From contig JAUCEF010000011.1 in NCBI GenBank assembly GCA_033558025.1, positions 1,860,001 through 1,924,000 on the forward strand: 64,000 nucleotides of DNA, in the 5' to 3' direction. This document shows positions 9,905-20,686 of the stretch, one piece after another. The position numbers and the translations under genes are program-made. Position 1 is the stretch's first letter. Each line of letters begins with the position of its first letter. The stretch is from Phytophthora sp. 'mugwort'. Taxonomy: Eukaryota; Oomycota; Peronosporomycetes; Peronosporales; Peronosporaceae. The notes under the pieces are model-generated. The model worked only from the letters and a program-made list of their open reading frames with translations. It was not told the DNA's origin and searched no databases.

Positions 9905-11296
9905 TTAAAGACCGCAGACACTGCATGTGTAGGTAGATTTTTTATCGTTTAGTAAAACTTTGTCACCGACCACAAACACGTTAATGCTGCTTCTCTCCTT
10001 TGCATCAGCCTGTTCCTTCTGAACATCTTGGCCTTTAGCTATCGTCTCGCGTAGTTGTCGTAAGACACTCAAACACGTAGACACGAACGTGTCGACTTGC
10101 TTGCGAACTGGAGCTGGGCTAATATCAGATATCCCATCGGCTATCCCTCCCACACTGAACCCAGAACCACGGAGTGGTGGCGTCAACGGGACGCGAGGGT
10201 GTGTGAGGCCGTATATGTAAAACGGGTAAAGCCTGTCAAGATGCATCGCATCGTTCAATGCAAACGCAACGAGTGGGAGCATGGCGCTCCATTGCTTGGG
10301 TCTGTCCACACAGGCACTCCGAAGCATGTCTTCGACAACGCGATTCACGCGTTCCGTCTGACCATCGGTCTGCGGATGGTCCACTGTGGACATGTCGAGT
10401 CGAGTGCCGAGCACCTTAAAGACCAACGACCAGAATTTACCCGTGAAACGGGGATCTCGATCCGAGACAATCGCCTCTGGCAGACCATGCCGTCGAAAGA
10501 CACGATCCATGAACAGCGTGGCCGTTCCTTCTCCATCGATGGAGTCCGACACCACCGCTAAATGAGCCATCTTGCTCATCTGTCGACAAAGACCACGATA
10601 CCCGTGTTGCCCACGGCATCACACGGCAGGACGAACACAAAGTCCATACTCATGGATTGCCAACACCCCGTGAGTACAGGCAAGCTGGCCAGCGGCGCAG
10701 CCGAGTGTGGCGAGGGTTTAGCCCGTTGACACGTCTCACACGTGCGTACATTACGTACTGACCCACTTGTATGGCTTCGACCACCAGTAGTGGGAGCTAA
10801 CCGAGCTGTATGGCTTCTCTCGGCCGAGATGACCACCAAGTGGGGTATCATGTGCCTCATAGAGGATACGATACTTGCGATCCTCTTCGTGAGGAACCAC
10901 GACACGTTAGGTGTCTTCTGGGCCAGTACCGTAGTACAATAGGCCATTATCGAGAGTGTATCGATGCAGCCACGCGCACAACCGCGCTGACAGCTTAATG
11001 TCTGATTTAGCTAAGCCCGCGCTTCCTAGCGCATGTAGCAGAGCTACGCAGGACTCGTCACGCGCGTACGCAGCGCGACTCAATTCTGTCACAAAAGAAG
11101 TCACCGTCGTGACGTGATCGATTTCATAGTCTGGCCTGCGTGATAACGCATCGGCCAAGCCGTTCTGCCTGCCAGGCTTGTACTTCACCTCGAAGTTGTA
11201 CTCCGCAAAGAACGAGAGCCAACGGGCCATTTTATGAGAGAGATGAGGCGACTGCGCCGAGCACACGAACCCTGCATTCGTGTTGTGTACTGACAT
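9905..11296 (-). pseudogene. Ty3/Gypsy pol: RNase H and integrase, truncated
   Basis: Read from 11296 leftward. The end of RNase H with LSHKMARWLSFFAEYNFEVK and GLADALSRRPDYE comes first. The integrase zinc-binding region follows (CETCQRAK near 10745), then MSMDFVFVLP with the first core Asp, GLPEAIVSDRDPRF with the second, and TDGQTERVNRVVEDML with the Glu. A 1-bp deletion at 10577-10580 breaks the frame between FVDR and SKMAH. There is no reverse transcriptase: the reading frame is cut exactly where the 2,300-bp tandem array begins (11282). There is no chromodomain or LTR on the 9905 side, where the gag-like region abuts. Confidence 0.85.
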
Positions 11297-11398
11297 AAAC
11301 CTCGCTTATCTTGACAGGTTCGAGACAGCATTCAAGCTGGGTACTATAAACAACGGAAAACCCGGTCTCCCTTTTGCTACCATTAAACTTAGGCTTGT

Positions 11399-11632
11399 AT
11401 GAAAATCTCGGCACATTTGTCCACGGGATTTTACGTCGTTATCTGTAAACAGTGCGCAGCCCCTGTGCGTATATTTCTGACAGGTATTCTCCGAACGCCA
11501 GGTTCTGAATTAGTAATATCAAATGTGTGCGCACGCCTTGAAGCACAACTTACCACATTTCTCGACCCACGGCATGATTTGGTGAGAAGTGTCTGTGACA
11601 AGCTAGCCGAACAAAAAAACATGAGCACCTAA
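11399..11632 (+). other. Small open frames in the non-lectin part of each unit
   Basis: A 77-codon ATG frame with two paired cysteines (VICKQC) lies here and at +2300 and +4600. A 45-codon frame (MAVNASGIQFLRLES) lies at 11872-12009 and its equivalents. Neither is recognised. A 105-codon frame opposite (12212-11895) looks like chance. Conservation between units says nothing, because whole units are identical. Confidence 0.2.
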
Positions 11633-11697
11633 ATCGAGGAATTCCAAAATTTATTTGGAAATCCAGATATTCCTTGAAGGGTTACGATAATTACGGT

Positions 11698-11800
11698 TAT
11701 CTTAGCTCGGGATTGCGTTGTAGCTCAACGATATTGTGATTATCTCAGCTCGGGATTGCGTGTAGCTTACAGCTCTCTAAGTACGTCCGCGGGTTCAAGT
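11698..11800 (+). repeat. Short tandem duplication with tRNA-like boxes
   Basis: TTAGCTCGGGATTGCGTTGTAGCT (11704 on) is repeated 39 bp downstream as TCAGCTCGGGATTGCGTGTAGCT. About 35 bp after the second copy lies CGGGTTCAAGTACTAC. These resemble tRNA A and B boxes in the right order, but no acceptor stem was found. It is present in all three units. Confidence 0.25.
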
Positions 11801-12443
11801 ACTACTGCAAAATAGTAGTTTCGACACGTGACGCCGCGGTGTTCGATTTGCTTTCGGTAACTCGCACGACCATGGCGGTCAACGCCTCTGGTATTCAGTT
11901 CCTCAGGCTGGAATCTACCTGCGTCGGCCAACTTAAAAATCTAACCGAGAATGAATCGGAATTTCTGCTTCTTTTGTCTGTCCATGTGGAAAACAAGGCG
12001 GAGCGATAATGGTCCAAAAGAAAACCGCCAGTTGGTTTGGTTCTGGGAAGTCGTTGTTCGGGAAGAGGTACAACAAGACATGACTCTGTGAAAGACGGTT
12101 TAAGACCGGAATTTGCATCCGAAGTCAATGGTTCACTCAGAGGCTGTAAATATATATGATTATTGGACGCGCAGTTAGGGGCGCAGTTTCGTAACGCAGA
12201 TAGCGAAACCATTTCTGGTGCGCTAGAGCCTTGTTAACTCCGCCTTGCATTAATCCGAAAAATGACATTATGATATAATGGACGCGGTGCACAAAAGCAT
12301 CAAGAATATTAGAAATCATGTTCTTGCCGTTGTCGTTGTTTCAATCTTTCTACGACTCTGGTGAGCTGGTGCAGTTGCTTTCCTCGCCTTAGGCCTGACA
12401 CCCTATAGACAACACTTCAAACGACCGCAGACAAGTGCGTACC

Positions 12444-12971
12444 TCAAGCATACTGCACTGGCTTCACGCTCGTCCAAATGGCACCCACCGAATCGAGCTC
12501 GTTACCAGAGTAGCCCACGAAGCCGCCCAGCTGGTAACCATCCGGTGCGTGGTCCTTGCCGATATTGTCCGTGGGAGTTCCACCAGAGATGATATGATTG
12601 TCGCTGGTTGTGAACTCGATGTACATGATGCGCGTGTGTCCATTATTTTTGCCCCAGTGAGCCTCGATACCCGTGATGTACTCATCTGCGCCTAGCGTAA
12701 GCGTGTTTGGGTCACCTCCGTCGCCGCCGTGGTGCAAGGTGGTCTGCTGTCCCGATGGGTCCGTTACGTCGAGGCTCACGGCGTCGACACGCTCAGAAGA
12801 ACGGATCGTGATAGCCTGCACGGTTTGGCCAGCCGAAACGAGGTCCAAGTCCGAGTACTTGTCGCCGTGGGGTCCACCGAAAGTCTCACCCAACAGAACG
12901 CCGTACTCCAAAGCAGCGGCATTTCCTGCCACGAACGCCACTGTTGCTAGTACCTGGAAGGCGAACTTCAT
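12444..12971 (-). CDS. Secreted jacalin-like lectin, copy 1
   Basis: 175 aa, intact. It has a clear signal peptide (MKFAFQVLATVAFVAGNAAA, cut expected near residue 20), then a single jacalin-type beta-prism domain spanning about residues 24-170. Typical features are GETFGGPHGDKYSDL near the start, the HHGGDGG turn, the ADEYITGIEAHWG strand pair and the C-terminal GGFVGYSGNELDSVGAIW. Members bind mannose- or galactose-type glycans; the ligand here cannot be read. The ATG at 12971 is chosen over the in-frame upstream one (13214) because it begins the signal peptide and lies about 30 bp from an Inr/FPR-like element. No intron. It is probably an extracellular or cell-wall carbohydrate-binding protein. 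It is isolated, with transposon debris on both sides of the array. Confidence 0.9.
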   Translation of the reverse strand: MKFAFQVLATVAFVAGNAAALEYGVLLGETFGGPHGDKYSDLDLVSAGQTVQAITIRSSERVDAVSLDVTDPSGQQTTLHHGGDGGDPNTLTLGADEYITGIEAHWGKNNGHTRIMYIEFTTSDNHIISGGTPTDNIGKDHAPDGYQLGGFVGYSGNELDSVGAIWTSVKPVQYA

Positions 12972-12996
12972 CGTTGTCTCGAGTCGTTGGGGGAAG

Positions 12997-13014
12997 GAAA
13001 AATAGCTAATGAAC
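12997..13014 (-). promoter_or_regulatory. Inr/FPR-like core promoter of lectin copy 1
   Basis: Minus strand TTCATTAGCTATTTTTCC matches the oomycete initiator plus flanking region (TCATT, then A/T-rich TTT). It lies about 26-43 bp upstream of the ATG at 12971. The same sequence is at 15297-15314 and 17597-17614 for the other copies. Confidence 0.6.
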
Positions 13015-13340
13015 ATCCAAGTTATTGCAGTCTTTTCATCTTCGCCTTCCAACAACTGGTAGTATCCTTCTTGTCCATGCCCTTCGAATCGTATGCATGC
13101 GGTGGCAGTATTCACGCCCCTAATCGAGCGTCCAATAATCAGGATAAGCTTTAGGATCGACCAAGTCGCTCTCGCCCTGTCGTCTGAGTAACTCAATGAG
13201 CACTTAGAATGCAAATTCCGATCGATCGAACCGTCTTTTACAGTGCCATTTTCACGGCAAGCTCACATGCTGTGCACAGCTAGACCTCTTCTCGACAACT
13301 TTGATGCAAAGGGGGTTGAAGAGGAAGTGTTATCATGGTC

Positions 13341-13379
13341 ACGGTAGTAATCAACGGCAGTAATTAACGGTAGTAATCC
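13341..13379. repeat. 13-bp triplet repeat upstream of lectin copy 1
   Basis: ACGGTAGTAATCA, ACGGCAGTAATTA and ACGGTAGTAATCC follow each other without a gap, about 370 bp upstream of the lectin ATG. The array recurs at 15641-15679 and 17941-17979. It could be a binding-site array for a regulator or just a microsatellite. Confidence 0.6.
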
Positions 13380-14743
13380 ACCGTACGTTGGGGAACTGGT
13401 ATTTTTAAGAAAATTGACACAATTAAGTCGCTCACATTGGGTAGTAATACTTCTAAAGATGCGCACGCATGTTGTTTCCTGTAAAAGTACTCGCCATCTT
13501 GATGTCGGCGTTACTTCTCAGTTGGATTAAGCATATTTAAATCTCTTAACTCGAAATAGCCAGCGCAGTTGTAACCGACGAGTTGTGTACTGACATAAAC
13601 CTCGCTTATCTTGACAGGTTCGAGACAGCATTCAAGCTGGGTACTATAAACAACGGAAAACCCGGTCTCCCTTTTGCTACCATTAAACTTAGGCTTGTAT
13701 GAAAATCTCGGCACATTTGTCCACGGGATTTTACGTCGTTATCTGTAAACAGTGCGCAGCCCCTGTGCGTATATTTCTGACAGGTATTCTCCGAACGCCA
13801 GGTTCTGAATTAGTAATATCAAATGTGTGCGCACGCCTTGAAGCACAACTTACCACATTTCTCGACCCACGGCATGATTTGGTGAGAAGTGTCTGTGACA
13901 AGCTAGCCGAACAAAAAAACATGAGCACCTAAATCGAGGAATTCCAAAATTTATTTGGAAATCCAGATATTCCTTGAAGGGTTACGATAATTACGGTTAT
14001 CTTAGCTCGGGATTGCGTTGTAGCTCAACGATATTGTGATTATCTCAGCTCGGGATTGCGTGTAGCTTACAGCTCTCTAAGTACGTCCGCGGGTTCAAGT
14101 ACTACTGCAAAATAGTAGTTTCGACACGTGACGCCGCGGTGTTCGATTTGCTTTCGGTAACTCGCACGACCATGGCGGTCAACGCCTCTGGTATTCAGTT
14201 CCTCAGGCTGGAATCTACCTGCGTCGGCCAACTTAAAAATCTAACCGAGAATGAATCGGAATTTCTGCTTCTTTTGTCTGTCCATGTGGAAAACAAGGCG
14301 GAGCGATAATGGTCCAAAAGAAAACCGCCAGTTGGTTTGGTTCTGGGAAGTCGTTGTTCGGGAAGAGGTACAACAAGACATGACTCTGTGAAAGACGGTT
14401 TAAGACCGGAATTTGCATCCGAAGTCAATGGTTCACTCAGAGGCTGTAAATATATATGATTATTGGACGCGCAGTTAGGGGCGCAGTTTCGTAACGCAGA
14501 TAGCGAAACCATTTCTGGTGCGCTAGAGCCTTGTTAACTCCGCCTTGCATTAATCCGAAAAATGACATTATGATATAATGGACGCGGTGCACAAAAGCAT
14601 CAAGAATATTAGAAATCATGTTCTTGCCGTTGTCGTTGTTTCAATCTTTCTACGACTCTGGTGAGCTGGTGCAGTTGCTTTCCTCGCCTTAGGCCTGACA
14701 CCCTATAGACAACACTTCAAACGACCGCAGACAAGTGCGTACC

Positions 14744-15271
14744 TCAAGCATACTGCACTGGCTTCACGCTCGTCCAAATGGCACCCACCGAATCGAGCTC
14801 GTTACCAGAGTAGCCCACGAAGCCGCCCAGCTGGTAACCATCCGGTGCGTGGTCCTTGCCGATATTGTCCGTGGGAGTTCCACCAGAGATGATATGATTG
14901 TCGCTGGTTGTGAACTCGATGTACATGATGCGCGTGTGTCCATTATTTTTGCCCCAGTGAGCCTCGATACCCGTGATGTACTCATCTGCGCCTAGCGTAA
15001 GCGTGTTTGGGTCACCTCCGTCGCCGCCGTGGTGCAAGGTGGTCTGCTGTCCCGATGGGTCCGTTACGTCGAGGCTCACGGCGTCGACACGCTCAGAAGA
15101 ACGGATCGTGATAGCCTGCACGGTTTGGCCAGCCGAAACGAGGTCCAAGTCCGAGTACTTGTCGCCGTGGGGTCCACCGAAAGTCTCACCCAACAGAACG
15201 CCGTACTCCAAAGCAGCGGCATTTCCTGCCACGAACGCCACTGTTGCTAGTACCTGGAAGGCGAACTTCAT
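14744..15271 (-). CDS. Secreted jacalin-like lectin, copy 2
   Basis: Identical in sequence to copy 1 at protein and DNA level as far as can be read; same 175-aa product, same promoter-like element (15297-15314) and same 13-bp array (15641-15679). Because the whole 2,300-bp unit is duplicated, this copy has complete upstream sequence and should be expressed like its neighbours. Confidence 0.9.
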   Translation of the reverse strand: MKFAFQVLATVAFVAGNAAALEYGVLLGETFGGPHGDKYSDLDLVSAGQTVQAITIRSSERVDAVSLDVTDPSGQQTTLHHGGDGGDPNTLTLGADEYITGIEAHWGKNNGHTRIMYIEFTTSDNHIISGGTPTDNIGKDHAPDGYQLGGFVGYSGNELDSVGAIWTSVKPVQYA

Positions 15272-17043
15272 CGTTGTCTCGAGTCGTTGGGGGAAGGAAA
15301 AATAGCTAATGAACATCCAAGTTATTGCAGTCTTTTCATCTTCGCCTTCCAACAACTGGTAGTATCCTTCTTGTCCATGCCCTTCGAATCGTATGCATGC
15401 GGTGGCAGTATTCACGCCCCTAATCGAGCGTCCAATAATCAGGATAAGCTTTAGGATCGACCAAGTCGCTCTCGCCCTGTCGTCTGAGTAACTCAATGAG
15501 CACTTAGAATGCAAATTCCGATCGATCGAACCGTCTTTTACAGTGCCATTTTCACGGCAAGCTCACATGCTGTGCACAGCTAGACCTCTTCTCGACAACT
15601 TTGATGCAAAGGGGGTTGAAGAGGAAGTGTTATCATGGTCACGGTAGTAATCAACGGCAGTAATTAACGGTAGTAATCCACCGTACGTTGGGGAACTGGT
15701 ATTTTTAAGAAAATTGACACAATTAAGTCGCTCACATTGGGTAGTAATACTTCTAAAGATGCGCACGCATGTTGTTTCCTGTAAAAGTACTCGCCATCTT
15801 GATGTCGGCGTTACTTCTCAGTTGGATTAAGCATATTTAAATCTCTTAACTCGAAATAGCCAGCGCAGTTGTAACCGACGAGTTGTGTACTGACATAAAC
15901 CTCGCTTATCTTGACAGGTTCGAGACAGCATTCAAGCTGGGTACTATAAACAACGGAAAACCCGGTCTCCCTTTTGCTACCATTAAACTTAGGCTTGTAT
16001 GAAAATCTCGGCACATTTGTCCACGGGATTTTACGTCGTTATCTGTAAACAGTGCGCAGCCCCTGTGCGTATATTTCTGACAGGTATTCTCCGAACGCCA
16101 GGTTCTGAATTAGTAATATCAAATGTGTGCGCACGCCTTGAAGCACAACTTACCACATTTCTCGACCCACGGCATGATTTGGTGAGAAGTGTCTGTGACA
16201 AGCTAGCCGAACAAAAAAACATGAGCACCTAAATCGAGGAATTCCAAAATTTATTTGGAAATCCAGATATTCCTTGAAGGGTTACGATAATTACGGTTAT
16301 CTTAGCTCGGGATTGCGTTGTAGCTCAACGATATTGTGATTATCTCAGCTCGGGATTGCGTGTAGCTTACAGCTCTCTAAGTACGTCCGCGGGTTCAAGT
16401 ACTACTGCAAAATAGTAGTTTCGACACGTGACGCCGCGGTGTTCGATTTGCTTTCGGTAACTCGCACGACCATGGCGGTCAACGCCTCTGGTATTCAGTT
16501 CCTCAGGCTGGAATCTACCTGCGTCGGCCAACTTAAAAATCTAACCGAGAATGAATCGGAATTTCTGCTTCTTTTGTCTGTCCATGTGGAAAACAAGGCG
16601 GAGCGATAATGGTCCAAAAGAAAACCGCCAGTTGGTTTGGTTCTGGGAAGTCGTTGTTCGGGAAGAGGTACAACAAGACATGACTCTGTGAAAGACGGTT
16701 TAAGACCGGAATTTGCATCCGAAGTCAATGGTTCACTCAGAGGCTGTAAATATATATGATTATTGGACGCGCAGTTAGGGGCGCAGTTTCGTAACGCAGA
16801 TAGCGAAACCATTTCTGGTGCGCTAGAGCCTTGTTAACTCCGCCTTGCATTAATCCGAAAAATGACATTATGATATAATGGACGCGGTGCACAAAAGCAT
16901 CAAGAATATTAGAAATCATGTTCTTGCCGTTGTCGTTGTTTCAATCTTTCTACGACTCTGGTGAGCTGGTGCAGTTGCTTTCCTCGCCTTAGGCCTGACA
17001 CCCTATAGACAACACTTCAAACGACCGCAGACAAGTGCGTACC

Positions 17044-17571
17044 TCAAGCATACTGCACTGGCTTCACGCTCGTCCAAATGGCACCCACCGAATCGAGCTC
17101 GTTACCAGAGTAGCCCACGAAGCCGCCCAGCTGGTAACCATCCGGTGCGTGGTCCTTGCCGATATTGTCCGTGGGAGTTCCACCAGAGATGATATGATTG
17201 TCGCTGGTTGTGAACTCGATGTACATGATGCGCGTGTGTCCATTATTTTTGCCCCAGTGAGCCTCGATACCCGTGATGTACTCATCTGCGCCTAGCGTAA
17301 GCGTGTTTGGGTCACCTCCGTCGCCGCCGTGGTGCAAGGTGGTCTGCTGTCCCGATGGGTCCGTTACGTCGAGGCTCACGGCGTCGACACGCTCAGAAGA
17401 ACGGATCGTGATAGCCTGCACGGTTTGGCCAGCCGAAACGAGGTCCAAGTCCGAGTACTTGTCGCCGTGGGGTCCACCAAAAGTCTCACCCAACAGAACG
17501 CCGTACTCCAAAGCAGCGGCATTTCCTGCCACGAACGCCACTGTTGCTAGTACCTGGAAGGCGAACTTCAT
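17044..17571 (-). CDS. Secreted jacalin-like lectin, copy 3
   Basis: Same 175-aa protein as copies 1 and 2. The only change in the coding sequence is a silent TTC to TTT at 17479 in the ETFGGP stretch. This is the rightmost copy; its upstream region has one further substitution (17882) and keeps the Inr-like element (17597-17614) and the 13-bp array (17941-17979). The array ends about 600 bp upstream of its start codon. Confidence 0.9.
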   Translation of the reverse strand: MKFAFQVLATVAFVAGNAAALEYGVLLGETFGGPHGDKYSDLDLVSAGQTVQAITIRSSERVDAVSLDVTDPSGQQTTLHHGGDGGDPNTLTLGADEYITGIEAHWGKNNGHTRIMYIEFTTSDNHIISGGTPTDNIGKDHAPDGYQLGGFVGYSGNELDSVGAIWTSVKPVQYA

Positions 17572-18199
17572 CGTTGTCTCGAGTCGTTGGGGGAAGGAAA
17601 AATAGCTAATGAACATCCAAGTTATTGCAGTCTTTTCATCTTCGCCTTCCAACAACTGGTAGTATCCTTCTTGTCCATGCCCTTCGAATCGTATGCATGC
17701 GGTGGCAGTATTCACGCCCCTAATCGAGCGTCCAATAATCAGGATAAGCTTTAGGATCGACCAAGTCGCTCTCGCCCTGTCGTCTGAGTAACTCAATGAG
17801 CACTTAGAATGCAAATTCCGATCGATCGAACCGTCTTTTACAGTGCCATTTTCACGGCAAGCTCACATGCTGTGCACAGCTGGACCTCTTCTCGACAACT
17901 TTGATGCAAAGGGGGTTGAAGAGGAAGTGTTATCATGGTCACGGTAGTAATCAACGGCAGTAATTAACGGTAGTAATCCACCGTACGTTGGGGAACTGGT
18001 ATTTTTAAGAAAATTGACACAATTAAGTCGCTCACATTGGGTAGTAATACTTCTAAAGATGCGCACGCATGTTGTTTCCTGTAAAAGTACTCGCCATCTT
18101 GATGTCGGCGTTACTTCTCAGTTGGATTAAGCATATTTAAATCTCTTAACTCGAAATAGCCAGCGCAAAGCTGTAAACGACGAGTCGGAGTCTAGGCGT

Positions 18200-18297
18200 C
18201 GAACACTGTAGTTTAAGTCTTCAACACTGAAATTCAAGCCTTCAACACTGATGGTTAGGATGGTCGTCAACACTGATTCGAAAGTCCTGAACACTGA
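18200..18297. repeat. 21-bp-spaced iterons (TCAACACTGA x5)
   Basis: (T/C)(C/G)AACACTG(A/T) starts at 18200, 18221, 18242, 18267 and 18288: spacing 21, 21, 25 and 21 bp. It lies between the end of the lectin array and the MULE remnant. A 21-bp period places all sites on one face of the helix. Role unknown; it could be a subterminal repeat of the MULE or a minisatellite. Confidence 0.7.
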
Positions 18298-18396
18298 CAG
18301 GGAATTCTTTAGCACTATAGCACATATACATCAACACGGCGAACTGCATCCCGTTCCAAATATCCCAGAAGAAAGCAACCACTGCATAGGAGTCGG

Positions 18397-20635
18397 TTGC
18401 AAGCTAAAATGGCTTCCCCAGTGGCCATCCACCTTCATATAGTCTTTGCCGCAACTAATACGAAGCTGGCTGCGTACGAAACTGTTGAAAGCTCCACGGG
18501 GCCGACCCTCACCTCGGGAGTGATGTCTTTCCTCACTCATTCGAACCACTCCGACGTGAGCGATCACTGTAGCTCGTCGGACAGTATTTCCATGACATCT
18601 GAATCTCAGGTAACTATATAGTTATTGTGATTAACACAAGCACGCCACTAACAAAGTTTTAATGAATTGCGTAGCATGTCAGTCGGACGGAGAGGAGGTT
18701 TACGCGGGAGCAATATCTAAACCACGTCCGATGTGGCAGCTATTGGATAGTTATTCCGATTGTGTGCATGCCCAGATCCGCTCAAGTTTACCAAAGTATG
18801 CGGTAGCAAAAAATGATCCATGGCCTTGCTCAATTGACCATGAAATGCAAGGCGAGTTTGATATCGCCCGATCTGGGCATAAAAATCGAACCATATTGAC
18901 ACGGGGTAAGTCGAACCGGTGCGCAGATATTGAAGGAGTATGCTCGTGCCGGTACAAAAAATTAAATGCATGCCAGGCCAGTTTGCGTATCGATGTATAT
19001 CAGGAAAGTGAACATTCAGGAGTTCATGACGCCTCAGGAAGTGGCAATGACGAGTAAGATGAAAGCACACGTCGATGAAATGCTGACGGCTAATACGTCA
19101 ATAAAGTCCCACGTAGTGTTCACGGAGATTGCCGTCATGGTGATGAACAATGTGCTCCAATGTCCCGATCCGAAGGATAAACAGGGATACGTGAAACGCT
19201 AGCGAGAAAGCATCGAGACGACTCAATGCAACCGGTCATAAACCTCGCGCTCATTCAATGTTTAAGGTTGTGCCAAAACTAGATCGAACACGCGATGACT
19301 TGCTTGTGTTCTGCGACTCCAGATACGAGAGCGGAAAGCTCGTCCCTGATTTTGGCAGTGGGTCCGACGAGTTGCCGTTTCGGATGGCACTTACGTGCTA
19401 CTCGCTTCTGGAAACCTACGTCGCAATACCACAAGATCCACGATGTGCTACAATTCTCCATGTAGACAGTACCCATAGCATGGTTAGACAATGCTATAAT
19501 GTGTTCATTCTCGGGATTTCGGACGCGTCCTTTGGTTTACTACTGCGCTTCTCAACGCCCGGGCCAAAGATATTGCATGGTGTCTGTCATACCTAAAGCG
19601 GGTAATGATGAAAAGGTTTCGCAGTAGGGTTTGCGCCCCAATTGTTAATAGGAAGTCTATCGAGTTAGAGTCCTCCAGTCCAAAGGCTCGTACAAACTTG
19701 GAAAGTACGGGGTACAACTGTGAAAGGTTTGTGAAGTTGTACTTTCGTCGGGGGCAAAACGAAAAGAAGTCGAGATTTAGGATGATACCTCCTGGAACTT
19801 GGTTTGTGCACAGTGTGCACTTACGTCACCGTGACCTCTGTAACGCCATGCCACTTCTATCGGCCGGTCATATACGAGGGTTAAGTGGTTTTCAGGCGGC
19901 TATTGTTCCGGGTCGTGAAACTTCACTGCTTCGGATACTAGAATCTGTGAAAACTGTAAACCTGTTGATCTGAGCGGACAACCTGCAACTGTATACCGTG
20001 CACTTTCAGCTTAGTTGTCAGATCGTAATTTGGTGGCTGAAAAGCATGTTGGCTATGACACATTGGTTAGCTATTTAAAGCGGTAAAACCTTTAGACCCT
20101 GGTTCACGACTGTGCTGTCAGATGGATGACCGGGCACGGTTTTTTAAGAGGGTTCATGGCCGTCGGGGCCATCCGTTTCACGTCAGAATTATTTGCTGCC
20201 CGTATGTGAAATTGGGTATTGGAAGTTCTTGCTGATAAATCGGGCTCCTCAACAACTTGGCTGAAAAATGCACACGATGTCACACCGTCAGCAAAGATTA
20301 TGTTCGCCAAAGAGTTAAGCCTTGCTCCGATGCCTACATTGATCAGGTCGCCCCCGCACAGCTATCTTATTCAGAAATGTTACCATTCAAGTACAACTCC
20401 GGTTCGATCCTCTCGCTCGTTCCAAGTAAATCTAAACTCACTCGAATGCACTCGGTGCGTCATAAGGGGTATTTCTCTAATTCCGTGTCGGCACCTGATA
20501 GCTGCGGTATATGAGGAGAGGCGCAAAAACAACGACATTAGCATACACGACATGCTACAAAGATGCTTTCATCGGGCGTACACCATTCCGGCTTACCATG
20601 CAGCATTCGTAATGTTTCTATCACGGTACCGATAG
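18397..20635 (+). pseudogene. MULE transposase with FAR1-like and SWIM fingers, decayed
   Basis: Order on the plus strand: a Ser-rich N-terminus (18397-18621); a FAR1/GCM1-type finger piece with CSCRYKKLNACQASLRI and an H-x-G/H pair (about 18935-19050); a helical linker with MTSKMKAHVDEMLTANTSIKS (19040-19200); the MULE core with ATILHVDSTHSMVRQCYNVF (about 19450), which holds the first catalytic Asp; and a SWIM finger LECTRCVIRGISLIPCRHLIAA (about 20440-20520, C-x2-C then C-x-H). The stretch from 19600 to 20200 that should hold the second Asp and Glu is not readable in one frame. At least five frame changes. No terminal inverted repeats were found. Confidence 0.7.
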
Positions 20636-20686
20636 AATCGTGGAACATGTGGAGCGACCCACTTTTCTACGACCAGATTGAGCATT

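Larger units (their letters stand above)
11282..18186. repeat. Three tandem 2,300-bp units carrying a lectin gene
   Basis: Units: 11282-13581, 13582-15881 and 15882 to about 18180. The period is exactly 2,300 bp. Units 1 and 2 look identical. Unit 3 differs at 17479 (G to A, silent in the lectin) and 17882 (A to G), then diverges at its right edge (CAGCGCAAAGCTG instead of CAGCGCAGTTG). The left edge cuts a Gypsy pol frame. Per unit the lectin gene occupies about 530 bp; the other 1.7 kb shows no convincing gene. Confidence 0.95.

Noticed and set aside
11895..12212. 105-codon minus frame in each tandem unit
   Set aside because: No motif, poor codon pattern; its repetition is explained by duplication of the whole unit.
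12435..13005. Plus-strand frames over the lectin gene
   Set aside because: Antisense shadows of the lectin coding sequence.
18200..18297. CRISPR-like array
   Set aside because: Repeats are only about 10 bp with 11-15 bp spacers that are themselves related; eukaryotic context.
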